Positions 52,877 through 60,330 of a stretch of 64,000 bases of DNA are shown in pieces (within the stretch, counting starts at the first letter, position 1; each line of letters begins with the position of its first letter). The DNA is from Gordonia liuliyuniae. GTDB taxonomy: Bacteria > Actinomycetota > Actinomycetes > Mycobacteriales > Mycobacteriaceae. The notes beneath the pieces are model-generated. The model was not told where the DNA came from and searched no databases. It saw nothing but the letters and a program-made list of their open reading frames with translations. The translations under genes were made by a program, and so were the position numbers. Location: contig NZ_JAKKOT010000005.1 in NCBI RefSeq assembly GCF_021739025.1, positions 62,001-126,000 of the forward strand. Direction: 5' to 3'.

Positions 52877-54109
52877 TCAGAGCCCCAAAGCTGCTTTAGC
52901 GAGAATGTTTCGTTGGATTTCGTTGCTGCCCGCATAGATCGAGCCCGCGCGGTCGTTGAAGTACCGCAGCGGCGCGACGGCCTGCCACGGCTCGCCTCCG
53001 GCGTACCCGTCGGCGGGTGGCGTGAACTCGGCGATCGGCCCGCCCGGAGCGGTGATGTGCGGCTGGTAGGCACGGCCGTACCTGCCCGCGGCCTCCATGG
53101 TGAGCTCGGTGATGCTCTGGCTGAGTTCGGTGGACAGGATCTTGCCCATCGACGACGCCGGACCGGGGTTCTTTCCGGCCGCGACCGTCGCGAGCACACG
53201 GTATTCGAAGATCTCCAGCACCTCGGTGCGGATCCGTGCTTCAGCGAGTTTCGCGGCGAACAATGGATCGTCGATGAGTCGCCGGCCGCCGGGGAGGGAC
53301 TGTTCGGCGGCGTCGGAGGTCAGGTTCTCCAACATCACCTGCAACGCCGGTGCCGCGGCGCCGCCGCCTCGCTCGAACTCGAGGAGGTACTTGGCGACCG
53401 ACCAGCCGTCGTCGATCTGGCCGAGCACGTTCGACTTCGGCACTCGGACCTGGTCGAAGAAGACCTGGTTCTGCACTTCTTCACCGGACGTCATGACGAG
53501 CGGGCGGATCTCGATGCCCGGCGTCGTCATGTCGATGAGGATGAACGTGATGCCCTGCTGTTTGCGTTCGAGCCGCGAGGTGCGGACGAGCGCGAACATC
53601 CAGTTCGCTTCCGTGGCGTGCGTCGTCCAGATCTTGCTGCCCGTCAGGGCCAGGTGGTCGCCGTCGTCGGCCGCGGCCATGGTGAGCGCCGCGAGATCCG
53701 ACCCCGCTTCGGGTTCGGAGTAGCCCTGGCAGAAGAAGACCTCGCCGGTCAGGATGCCGGGCAGAAAGTGATTCTTCTGTTCGTCGGTGCCGAACTTCAT
53801 GATCGCGTGCGAGACCATGCGGATCCCCATCGGCGATAGCGCGGGCGCGCCGGCGAGCGTCATCTCGCGGCTGAAGATGTAGTGCTGGGTGAGACTCCAG
53901 TCGCAACCGCCGTACTTGACCGGCCACGCCGGCGCAGCCCATCCGCGTTCGTGGAGGATGGCTTGCCACGCCATCGACGCCTCGTGGTCGGAGTAGACGC
54001 TGGTCATCAGCCGACCGGCGCGAGCCAGGTCTGGCGTCAGCTTCTCGTCGAGAAAGGCCCGGATCTCGTCGCGAAACGCGATGTCCGCCGGGGACCACTC
54101 CACATCCAT
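52877..54109 (-). CDS. Acyl-CoA dehydrogenase (large, probably catalytic partner)
   Basis: 410-residue flavoprotein. FAD- and substrate-binding segments FCQGYSEPEAGSDLAAL near residue 128 and WTTHATEANWMF near 157; LLEFERGG near 245 supplies the Glu that serves as base in FadE26-like proteins; the C-terminal IYAGSNEIQRNILAKAALGL is typical. The ATG (MDVEWSPADIAF) is preceded by GAAGGG; a start seven codons earlier (MPDEGKH) is less likely. First gene of the pair. Confidence 0.9.
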   Translation of the reverse strand: MDVEWSPADIAFRDEIRAFLDEKLTPDLARAGRLMTSVYSDHEASMAWQAILHERGWAAPAWPVKYGGCDWSLTQHYIFSREMTLAGAPALSPMGIRMVSHAIMKFGTDEQKNHFLPGILTGEVFFCQGYSEPEAGSDLAALTMAAADDGDHLALTGSKIWTTHATEANWMFALVRTSRLERKQQGITFILIDMTTPGIEIRPLVMTSGEEVQNQVFFDQVRVPKSNVLGQIDDGWSVAKYLLEFERGGGAAAPALQVMLENLTSDAAEQSLPGGRRLIDDPLFAAKLAEARIRTEVLEIFEYRVLATVAAGKNPGPASSMGKILSTELSQSITELTMEAAGRYGRAYQPHITAPGGPIAEFTPPADGYAGGEPWQAVAPLRYFNDRAGSIYAGSNEIQRNILAKAALGL

Positions 54110-54193
54110 GTGTTTCCCTTCGTCCGGCACAACTCACCGGGATTATCTGACAACAAGTGTTCTCGGATATGAAACGCACGGCCTGAACGTTTG

Positions 54194-55522
54194 TCAAGAC
54201 GACGAGATCGCCGGTGCGCCATCGTGTCCGACGTGTCCGTCCTTCTGCGCGCGTTTCGCCCACCACAGCGTGACCGCGATGGTCCCGAGCAGGACGATCA
54301 GGTATGCGCCGCTGGCGACGAGTTGCAACGGAAGATGCCAGCCCACCGTCGCCGAGCCGACGAATCCGCGGAACGGACCGAACACCATCCCGTGGAACAC
54401 TTTGCCCGCCGAACCGGCGATCGGCACGATGGACGGCTGTGTGTACGCGAACGTCAACGCCACGATCGCAGCGGGCGCCAGCCACCACACCCAACTCGCC
54501 GGCCGCGCGGCTCGCGCATGATCGGCGGCGTGCACGGTCGCGACCAGTAGGAGCGGCAGCACCCAGACCCAGTGGTGCCCCCACGAAAACGGGCCGATGG
54601 CGCACGACGTCATGCCCGTGATCGAGATCGCCAGGAGGTTCGCGCCTGCGCGGTACGCGGCGCGCGCGGCCCACAGTCCGAGTACGCCGACGACCAGCCC
54701 GACGGGCAGCCACAGCCACGACGGCGGGTTCGCGACCCCATAAGTGGCGAGCCGCGCGAAGTAGCCGTGAAACGTCTGGTTGGCCGGCGCGTCGAGACGA
54801 CCGATACGCGAGGTCTCGGACACCTCCGTGGTCCAGAATCGTCGCGCTTCGTCGCCGAGCACGAGGATGCCGACGACGACGGTCGCCGCGAACGTGCCCG
54901 TCGCGACCGCTGCGGCGCGGAACCTCTTGGTGACCAGGAGGTCCACGACGAAGAACAGCGGGGTGAGTTTGATGCCTGCGGCGAGCCCGACCCCGACGCC
55001 GCGCAGGCGTTCGCTGCGGACGGTGAGGTCGAGGATCACCACGAGCGCGAGGACGAGGTTGATCTGCCCGTTCCAGAGAGTCGTGTGGACCGGTTCCAGA
55101 GCGGTCGACGCGATGGCCCCGCACACCGTGAACAGGACGAGGCGTGCATCGAACCGGAACCGCAGTGCATGCATCGACACGCCGACCACTAGCAGCAGAC
55201 TGATCACGTTGCCGATGTTCCACAGCAGGAGCGCGGTGTGCGGGACGAACCCGGCGAGCGGGACCATCACCAGTCCAGCGAACGGCGTGTACGTGAACCG
55301 CCACACCCGGTAGACGGGCAGGTCGTACAGGGGCGTCCCCTCCCAGACGGCGATCGCTCCCCCGCGGTACACCCGCGTGTCGATACCGTTGTGGAAGAGT
55401 CCGTACACCGGGTCCGTGAACGGAACTGCCCAGATGTGCCAGCAGATCACCAGGGCCGCCGCGCACGCGGCGACGGCGATCATCGTCCAAGTCGTCGTCC
55501 TCTTCGACGAACGGTCTTCCAC
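54194..55522 (-). CDS. GT87 (DUF2029) membrane mannosyltransferase-like protein
   Basis: 442-residue polytopic protein with about ten membrane helices of the GT-C fold. The first extracytoplasmic loop contains GIDTRVYRGGA (the acidic residue expected at the catalytic site), and YTPFAGL and NGQINLVLALVV match the alpha-1,2-mannosyltransferase family to which PimE belongs. It would use polyprenyl-phosphate-mannose outside the membrane. Whether the product is PIM or arabinomannan cannot be told. GTG start. Confidence 0.85.
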   Translation of the reverse strand: MEDRSSKRTTTWTMIAVAACAAALVICWHIWAVPFTDPVYGLFHNGIDTRVYRGGAIAVWEGTPLYDLPVYRVWRFTYTPFAGLVMVPLAGFVPHTALLLWNIGNVISLLLVVGVSMHALRFRFDARLVLFTVCGAIASTALEPVHTTLWNGQINLVLALVVILDLTVRSERLRGVGVGLAAGIKLTPLFFVVDLLVTKRFRAAAVATGTFAATVVVGILVLGDEARRFWTTEVSETSRIGRLDAPANQTFHGYFARLATYGVANPPSWLWLPVGLVVGVLGLWAARAAYRAGANLLAISITGMTSCAIGPFSWGHHWVWVLPLLLVATVHAADHARAARPASWVWWLAPAAIVALTFAYTQPSIVPIAGSAGKVFHGMVFGPFRGFVGSATVGWHLPLQLVASGAYLIVLLGTIAVTLWWAKRAQKDGHVGHDGAPAISSS

Positions 55523-55617
55523 CCGAGGATTGTACGTCCGTCACCCGCCCCGGACACGCGTCGACACAACAGTGACTGAACCATCCCGTCTGGGATGTTC
55601 GTCCATGTCATCGGGCG

Positions 55618-55776
55618 GTGCCTCACCGCCGATCGAGCCCTGCCACGAGGGTCGGTCCAGACCAGGATTTTCAGAAACGCAGAATCACGAGCACCCCCCT
55701 CGTCCGCTACGCATGGGTGATCCTTGTGCTCGCATTCGGCGGGTGCGCCGTGTTCGTAGACTCTGACTTTGGTTGA
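55618..55776 (+). CDS. Possible small membrane peptide ORF
   Basis: An open frame of 52 codons from a GTG, ending in one hydrophobic helix (YAWVILVLAFGGCAVFV) followed by DSDFG and a stop. No ribosome binding site stands out and no family is recognised. It lies in the otherwise gene-poor stretch 55523-55921 between the GT87 gene and the accessory island, and may be chance or a remnant. Confidence 0.2.
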   Translation: MPHRRSSPATRVGPDQDFQKRRITSTPLVRYAWVILVLAFGGCAVFVDSDFG

Positions 55777-55921
55777 CGTGGACCGGGTGAGGCCGCGGTG
55801 CTCATGTGGACGATGACCGCCGCCGCTGTTCTCACGATCGCAATACCGGGGTTGCATCCGTGAACAATCCGCGACGCAGAACGATCCGCGCACGCGAGGC
55901 CGTTATGCGACAATCGCCGCC

Positions 55922-56047
55922 ATGACGACTGGTGAGCTTGAATCCCTTGTGGCGAGTATCGAGTCCAAGAGTGTGCCCCAGATGATCGAATGATTGTTCG
56001 AGTAGGTGGGCGTGCTCATCGGGATGGGCGCGCAAGGCAGAGAAGCG
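55922..56047 (+). pseudogene. Short ORF remnant with two in-frame stops
   Basis: ATG opens MTTGELESLVASIESKSVPQ, continues to MIE and a TGA (55991), then LFE, TAG (56003) and VGVLIGMGAQGREAND in the same frame up to the terminator. The sequence is regular helix-like across both stops, suggesting a decayed small gene. No family recognised. Confidence 0.3.
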
Positions 56048-56079
56048 AACGACCCCCGCACTGAAATGCGGGGGTCGTT
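56048..56079. terminator. Strong bidirectional terminator hairpin
   Basis: Perfect 13-bp stem aacgacccccgca / tgcgggggtcgtt with loop ctgaaa, followed by T on the plus side. It separates the decayed small ORF from the convergent unknown gene. Confidence 0.8.
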
Positions 56080-56107
56080 TGCCGGGTGGCGATCACGTCA
56101 CCGGAAC

Positions 56108-56695
56108 TTAAGCGTTCCAGGGGGTGATGGAACCGCCGCCGCCGCCAGGTGCGCGCAGCCCCATGAAGGACAGCAGATCATCGGCGAGCGGGTCAGGGTT
56201 CTCGAGCACGGCGTGTCCGGTCGTGATGTGGCCGCGCCAGCGGGCGATCAACTGGCCCTCGAAGTAGCCCTTCTCGGCGCCGGGGTTGAAATTCCACTTG
56301 TCGATTCGAAGCACGCCGACGATGAAACCACCGAGAACCACGAACAGGTAGCCCGAGTCCACTGCCAGCTGGCTGCACGCCGGCGGCCAGTACTTGAGGG
56401 TGGCGTCCTCGAACTCGTCGACCGTCATGTCCTCCTTGACGCCTACATACTTGCGGCCCGACTGATCGCTGGCCAGCTCGGCCACACAGGGCCGCAGAAC
56501 CGGAGCGATGAAGGTGACCGTGCCGCCGCCGTCGGTCGGACGCTCGATCTCGATGCGCGAGACTGAGTCCAGCTCCAGGAGGTCGGCGTGCCGGAGGGTG
56601 TCGATGTCCGGCGGATTGAATCCGGCGTCGATGGACTTGCGGAATGTCGCCTCGCCCATCGCGAGAGATTTCGCGACGGTGGGAACCTTGACCAC
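56108..56695 (-). CDS. Unknown accessory protein
   Basis: Roughly 195 residues, no recognised family. The N-terminus VPTVAKSLAMGEATFRKSIDAG has a helix-turn-helix-like spacing; the middle is beta-rich with RIEIERPTDGGGTVTFIAPV; a hydrophobic strand/helix YLFVVLGGFIVGVLRID near residue 140 and a Gly-rich end close the protein. The start is uncertain: GTG (used here), ATG at 56659, or a longer frame to 57055 whose first ~115 residues look non-coding. It follows the Abi/HEPN gene on the same strand. Confidence 0.45.
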   Translation of the reverse strand: MVKVPTVAKSLAMGEATFRKSIDAGFNPPDIDTLRHADLLELDSVSRIEIERPTDGGGTVTFIAPVLRPCVAELASDQSGRKYVGVKEDMTVDEFEDATLKYWPPACSQLAVDSGYLFVVLGGFIVGVLRIDKWNFNPGAEKGYFEGQLIARWRGHITTGHAVLENPDPLADDLLSFMGLRAPGGGGGSITPWNA

Positions 56696-57003
56696 CCCCT
56701 GCTCGCTGCACTGCGCGGCGGACAGTGGCGCGGATGACCCCGAATCGTCGGCCAGCTCAGTGATGGTGTTCGCCGGTCGCGCGAGGCCGGATGCCGGTGC
56801 CCGACGTCGTGGTCGGAGGAGCCACGGCGCGCCCGTGCGGAAGCGTGCCCGGAAACGTCCGTAGGGGCCCGCTCGGCGCTGTTGGTCTCCGCACGCCTCT
56901 TGCGAACACGGGGCTGCCCAGGTCGCGCGTCCATTCGCAGCCGTCCGGTGTCCGACCGGCTTGCGGACACGCTGTTGGCCGGCGAGCAATCCGAACTGCG
57001 GGA
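56696..57003. other. Gap without a supported gene
   Basis: Several frames are open on the minus strand but all have Arg/Pro/Ser-rich, antisense-like composition. It may hold the true 5' end of the unknown accessory gene or a frameshifted segment; nothing else is seen. Confidence 0.4.
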
Positions 57004-57747
57004 CTAGACGGGGCGGAGCTTGTTGACCTCCATGACACGGCTGAGGCCCGAGCACCAGTCACGAGTCTCGGGGCTGATCGATCCGATGAGGCGCAGGGCG
57101 TCGTTGTGGCGCGAGACGACGTTGACCTGCATGAGTGGCTCCATATGGGAGACGCGGTTGCGCAGGGCGTGAAGGTTGGCCACGCGGCCCGCCGCGCCGT
57201 GACCGTGCGGGTCGTTCTTGCGATGGGGAAAAGCGCGTTCTACCGCTTGATCCCAGAGGATCTTGCGCTGTTTGTAGTTCGAGTCAGTGGTGTCGGGGGT
57301 CGGTAGGATTTTCGCCCAGACGCCAAAGGTGAGCTGAGCGACCATGTCGTCGTGATTGACAGCCGCGGTAGCGCGCGGGTGGCCGGACTCTCTGGCCCCG
57401 ACCGCCTCATAGGCGTGCTTCTTGGCGGTTTTCCTTGATTCTCGCGTCAGCGCATTGAGCGGTGTGGCTGCGTCGCTGGTCCAAGCAGGACCGTGGTGGT
57501 GCGGCGCTTGTCCAGGGACGACTCTCGTGCACGTTTGGTTCCACGCTCGTAGCTCGCGATCGATCGCGTTGCGGAGGACGACCTCGGTCACGGCGAGCAC
57601 CTTCTGGAACTCCGCGCTGAGCTGCAGGTTCCATTTGTATAGTTCGAGAGCCTTCAGCGGGTCGTTGGCGCAGTGGGAGATGTACGGGGCGAACCTTGCG
57701 GGGTGTACATGCTCGGCGATAGCCAGGATCGTCGCGTGCTTTGCCAT
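57004..57747 (-). CDS. Abi-family HEPN protein (abortive-infection RNase-like)
   Basis: 247-residue protein of the Abi/Abi_2-like HEPN superfamily. The N-terminus LELYKWNLQLSAEFQKVL and VTEVVLRNAIDREL match the family pattern, and the catalytic-type motif RNRVSHMEP (Rx4-6H) lies near residue 195. Such proteins are usually metal-independent RNases in phage defence or toxin systems. No antitoxin is obvious. The start codon follows a dyad containing TATA-like sequence with no Shine-Dalgarno, so the mRNA may be leaderless. Composition is lower in GC than the core genes, suggesting transfer. Confidence 0.78.
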   Translation of the reverse strand: MAKHATILAIAEHVHPARFAPYISHCANDPLKALELYKWNLQLSAEFQKVLAVTEVVLRNAIDRELRAWNQTCTRVVPGQAPHHHGPAWTSDAATPLNALTRESRKTAKKHAYEAVGARESGHPRATAAVNHDDMVAQLTFGVWAKILPTPDTTDSNYKQRKILWDQAVERAFPHRKNDPHGHGAAGRVANLHALRNRVSHMEPLMQVNVVSRHNDALRLIGSISPETRDWCSGLSRVMEVNKLRPV

Positions 57748-57764
57748 AGACCGTATATTGGTCT
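57748..57764 (-). promoter_or_regulatory. Dyad AGACC-N7-GGTCT at the Abi/HEPN start
   Basis: Five-base arms directly abut the ATG; the AT-rich centre reads AATATACG on the minus strand and could be a -10 box for a leaderless transcript. Arms placed here would let a repressor block initiation. Confidence 0.45.
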
Positions 57765-57815
57765 ACTCTGATGAACAGATACAAGGACAAGATCCCTTGT
57801 TAACCGTATAGGGAC

Positions 57816-57843
57816 ACCCCCGCGACAGCTAGGTCGTGGGGGT
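57816..57843. terminator. Terminator hairpin
   Basis: Stem acccccgcgac / gtcgtgggggt with a six-base loop, followed by TCTCTTT on the plus strand. It overlaps the 3' end of the minus-strand gene fragment and can end transcription either way. Confidence 0.65.
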
Positions 57844-58122
57844 TCTCTTTATCTCGGCGGTGGTGACGACCAGCTCAGCCTGCGCGAGCGCGTTGATCGC
57901 GTTGGCCATCGGCCGCGTGCGCTCGAAGTCCGCATCGATCTCGGCTTCGGTCATCGTCTCGTCGTCGTCCACTCCCACCAGTACAGCGCAGCCGGGCTGC
58001 GGTGGGTGGTCGGACCGGAAGAACAAGACCCGCCAGCCATTGGCCGGCGGGGTCGGTTAGCCCGGGCAGAGCAGCACGGCGTTCAGCGAGTCCGCCACTC
58101 CGACGACGGCTTCGGCCAGGCG
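57829..58122 (-). pseudogene. Gene fragment truncated by an IS remnant
   Basis: The minus-strand frame reads RLAEAVVGVADSLNAVLLCPG, then a TAA (58059-58057), then PANGWRVLFFRSDHPPQPG and on to ELVVTTAEIKRTPTT and the stop. The coherent reading on both sides of the TAA, and the abrupt loss of coding at the istB remnant, suggest a gene cut at its 5' end and carrying a nonsense mutation. A 65-codon ORF from a TTG (58026) remains open and could be expressed. Family not recognised. Confidence 0.45.
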
Positions 58123-58124
58123 CC

Positions 58125-58305
58125 ATGATCGACCGCCTGGTCCACCACGCCGAAGTCCTCGCACTCAGCGGCGACTCCTACCGCACACGCTCCCGACGAG
58201 AGCTCCTCACGACTTCGCCCGAACCGGGCGAAAACCACTAACAACCAACACAGGGGGTCAATCTTCAGACGCCGGAAAGGGGTCAGATTTCACCCGCCGT
58301 TGACA
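58125..58305 (+). mobile_element. IS21-family remnant (istB 3' end plus right terminal repeat)
   Basis: The frame from ATG encodes MIDRLVHHAEVLALSGDSYR and ends GENH, matching the last residues of IstB ATPases (typically MIDRLVHHAEVL, GDSYR). After the stop (58239-58241) the noncoding end carries two copies of a ggggtcA-atTTc motif and gggtcagatttcacccgccg then ttgaca, typical of an IS21-family terminus. The rest of istB and all of istA are missing. Confidence 0.75.
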
Positions 58306-58437
58306 CTGGGTCAGACCGGTGCTGCCGATGCCTCCTCCTACAAGCATGTAGCCGCGCGGCTACACCGGATGCATTACGGATCATCCGACAATGCGCAAGC
58401 ATCGGGTGCCGACCCTGTCGATCACCCCAATGACGAC
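58306..58437. other. Gap without a supported gene
   Basis: A plus-strand frame is open from inside the IS end (reading TGAADASSYKHVAARLHRMHY) but has no start outside the IS terminus and no recognised family; it may be a remnant of the target of the insertion. Confidence 0.3.
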
Positions 58438-58471
58438 GAAGACCCGCGGCACTGGTGTGCTGCGGGTCTTC
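58438..58471 (-). terminator. Terminator downstream of the small accessory gene
   Basis: Stem gaagacccgcggcac / gtgctgcgggtcttc with loop TGGT, one G-T type mismatch. Placed 28 bases beyond the stop of the small minus-strand gene. Confidence 0.6.
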
Positions 58472-58498
58472 TCGTGGTGGCCGCTGTGCGGCCATTGC

Positions 58499-58696
58499 TC
58501 AGCTCTCGCCGTAGACGCACTCACGGAGGGACGGAGCCGGGATCTGGACCACCACTCCCCTCTTGCGCGGCCGCAATGTCCGCAACTCGCCGGCAGCGAT
58601 CAGTCGATCGACGGCGTCCTCGGCGACCTCGCTCTTGCGGAAGACACGAAAGTCGTCGTGGGGATTGGAGACTCGTGCGGGCACGGCAATCCTCAT
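58499..58696 (-). CDS. Small unknown protein, possibly wing-helix-like
   Basis: 65 residues from the ATG of MRIAVPARVSNPHDDF. The pattern FRKSEVAEDAVDRLIAAGEL followed by RPRKRGVVVQIP looks like a helix-turn-helix with a beta wing. The frame stays open 31 codons upstream (to 58789) but that part is basic and low-complexity. No partner gene is adjacent. Could be an antitoxin or regulator of the island; function unknown. Confidence 0.4.
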   Translation of the reverse strand: MRIAVPARVSNPHDDFRVFRKSEVAEDAVDRLIAAGELRTLRPRKRGVVVQIPAPSLRECVYGES

Positions 58697-58922
58697 AAGA
58701 AGAAGTTTCTTCTGGGGCGGACTGCCACGTGGGCCCGGCTGCCTCTTGTGCCGGAGGCGATTCCCAGTCGTGGCCGGATCACCGCTCAATGAGAGTGGGT
58801 GCTGTCCCTAAGGACGATTCCAGGCTACTGAGGCTTGGCACGTAAGGGCAAGCAACCGCAGGGATCGGCGCCCTCGAGTACCGCACAAGTACCGCAACCG
58901 GTCGGATCACAGGGGGTCTCAA

Positions 58923-58956
58923 AACCGAAAGAACCCCTGTGATCAGGGGGTTTCTT
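58923..58956 (-). terminator. Terminator of tRNA-Val(CAC)
   Basis: On the minus strand AAACCCCCTG-ATCA-CAGGGGTT is followed by CTTTCGGTTTT, a good intrinsic terminator five bases after the tRNA 3' end. Confidence 0.75.
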
Positions 58957-58960
58957 GTTG

Positions 58961-59032
58961 TGGTCCCGGCTGGGATCGAACCAGCGACCTTCCCGGTGTG
59001 AACGGGACGCTCTTCCACTGAGCCACGGGACC
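58961..59032 (-). tRNA. tRNA-Val (anticodon CAC)
   Basis: 72 bases folding as a cloverleaf: acceptor GGTCCCG/CGGGACC with discriminator A, anticodon stem TCCCG/CGGGA around loop TTCACAC, T-arm GGTTCGATCC. CCA is not encoded. Its 3' end faces the accessory island at 55.5-58.9 kb, a usual integration position. Confidence 0.95.
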
Positions 59033-59232
59033 GTGTTGAGTTTGTGCGCGCAGCGTCTGCAGCGCAGCACTTCGCACGAGGAATGAGACTACACACCGTC
59101 GCACAGGGTCGGCAAATCCCCCTCCGGAGCACGAGCCGGCAGCTTTGGGACGCGGTCGAGCGGTCGCCGTTTGGCGTCACCACGACGCGCCACGTGCGAA
59201 AACACATAGATGTAACTCGTCAACCAGCCGAT

Positions 59233-59262
59233 TTGTCATCGCACCGCGTGTACGGCTATTGT
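59233..59262 (+). promoter_or_regulatory. Predicted promoter of the first tRNA cassette
   Basis: TTGTCA and TATTGT separated by 18 bases, 47 bases before the first tRNA-Gly. Confidence 0.5.
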
Positions 59263-59309
59263 TCATTCCGCTGGCGAGCAGCGGCCCACAAGGCATGCTC
59301 CCCAGTAAT

Positions 59310-59382
59310 GCGGATGTGGCGCAGCTGGTAGCGCATCACCTTGCCAAGGTGAGGGTCGCGGGTTCGAATCCCGTCATCCGCT
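59310..59382 (+). tRNA. tRNA-Gly (anticodon GCC), copy 1
   Basis: 73 bases; acceptor GCGGATG/CATCCGC, anticodon stem TCACC/GGTGA around loop TTGCCAA, T-loop GGTTCGAATCC. CCA not encoded. Identical to the copy at 59762. Confidence 0.96.
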
Positions 59383-59413
59383 CGGAGCGAGGTTTCGATC
59401 TTTCTCGCCTCGT

Positions 59414-59484
59414 GGTGGCGTGGCCGAGTGGTGAGGCAACGGCCTGCAAAGCCGTGCACACGGGTTCGATTCCCGTCGCCACCT
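59414..59484 (+). tRNA. tRNA-Cys (anticodon GCA), copy 1
   Basis: 71 bases; acceptor GGTGGCG/CGCCACC, anticodon stem ACGGC/GCCGT around loop CTGCAAA. CCA follows the discriminator T in the DNA (59485-59487). Identical to the copy at 59866. Confidence 0.96.
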
Positions 59485-59502
59485 CCACCGCAATCTGAAC
59501 AT

Positions 59503-59574
59503 GCGCGATTAGCTCAGTGGGAGAGCGCTTCCCTGACACGGAAGAGGTCACAAGTTCAATCCTTGTATCGCGCA
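59503..59574 (+). tRNA. tRNA-Val (anticodon GAC), copy 1
   Basis: 72 bases; acceptor GCGCGAT/ATCGCGC, anticodon stem CTTCC/GGAAG around loop CTGACAC. Discriminator A, followed by CC but not CCA. Identical to the copy at 59967. Confidence 0.96.
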
Positions 59575-59578
59575 CCGA

Positions 59579-59612
59579 CGAAGAGACCCGCTCATTCGAG
59601 CGGGTCTCTTCG
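59579..59612 (+). terminator. Terminator of the first tRNA cassette
   Basis: A 15-bp perfect stem cgaagagacccgctc / gagcgggtctcttcg with loop attc, immediately after tRNA-Val. Confidence 0.75.
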
Positions 59613-59695
59613 CGTCTGCGGCGCCGCCACCACCGACGGATCGATCACCGGACTACCGGTCGGGCCTCCTCGCCGACGACTGTCGGCCACCCGAT

Positions 59696-59725
59696 TTGGC
59701 ATCGGCGTCGACGACCCGCTAGAGT
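59696..59725 (+). promoter_or_regulatory. Predicted promoter of the second tRNA cassette
   Basis: TTGGCA and TAGAGT separated by 18 bases, 36 bases before the second tRNA-Gly. Same spacing as the promoter of the first cassette but different sequence. Confidence 0.55.
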
Positions 59726-59761
59726 TTCTTCTCGCTGGCCGACAACAGTTCGGATAGCGAT

Positions 59762-59834
59762 GCGGATGTGGCGCAGCTGGTAGCGCATCACCTTGCCAAG
59801 GTGAGGGTCGCGGGTTCGAATCCCGTCATCCGCT
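59762..59834 (+). tRNA. tRNA-Gly (anticodon GCC), copy 2
   Basis: Sequence identical to copy 1 over its 73 bases, so anticodon GCC and all stems are the same. It has its own upstream promoter. Confidence 0.96.
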
Positions 59835-59865
59835 CGGAAACGAGTTCGATCTTAAATCTCGTCAC

Positions 59866-59936
59866 GGTGGCGTGGCCGAGTGGTGAGGCAACGGCCTGCA
59901 AAGCCGTGCACACGGGTTCGATTCCCGTCGCCACCT
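59866..59936 (+). tRNA. tRNA-Cys (anticodon GCA), copy 2
   Basis: Identical to copy 1 over 71 bases and also followed by encoded CCA. The spacer before it differs from copy 1 in sequence but has the same 31-base length. Confidence 0.96.
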
Positions 59937-59966
59937 CCACTGGAGAACTACAATTTCACATGACTT

Positions 59967-60038
59967 GCGCGATTAGCTCAGTGGGAGAGCGCTTCCCTGA
60001 CACGGAAGAGGTCACAAGTTCAATCCTTGTATCGCGCA
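59967..60038 (+). tRNA. tRNA-Val (anticodon GAC), copy 2
   Basis: Identical to copy 1 over 72 bases; closes the second cassette and is followed by a terminator with a different stem sequence. Confidence 0.96.
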
Positions 60039-60042
60039 CCAC

Positions 60043-60074
60043 CGCAGGCCCGTCGATCACTCGACGGGCCTGCG
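60043..60074 (+). terminator. Terminator of the second tRNA cassette
   Basis: A 14-bp perfect stem cgcaggcccgtcga / tcgacgggcctgcg with loop tcac. Unrelated in sequence to the terminator of the first cassette. Confidence 0.75.
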
Positions 60075-60330
60075 TCGTACCTGCCGTGAGGCGACCCTGC
60101 TTCGGACTCCCCTTGCTCGTCGTAATGTCTGCCCGTCGCCATCGCCGCTGTACGCCTCGCGGGCCGAGGACGGATGTTCCGGAGGCTCACGTATTCTGTC
60201 GGGGCGAAGGACGCGGGTCGCACGTGATCGACCGCACCGAATTACGCGTGCAGGTCAGCCGACGTCGCAACCGCTGACTCGATGGAGCCTTCGCCGCCCC
60301 TATCGCCCAAGTGTTAGGAATTCCGTAGCC

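Noticed and set aside
53481..55544. 687-codon minus-strand frame across the acyl-CoA dehydrogenase and GT87 genes
   Set aside because: Arg-rich sequence in the wrong frame for both real genes.
58825..59070. 81-codon ORF reading through tRNA-Val(CAC)
   Set aside because: It includes the tRNA sequence itself and its terminator; coding is implausible.
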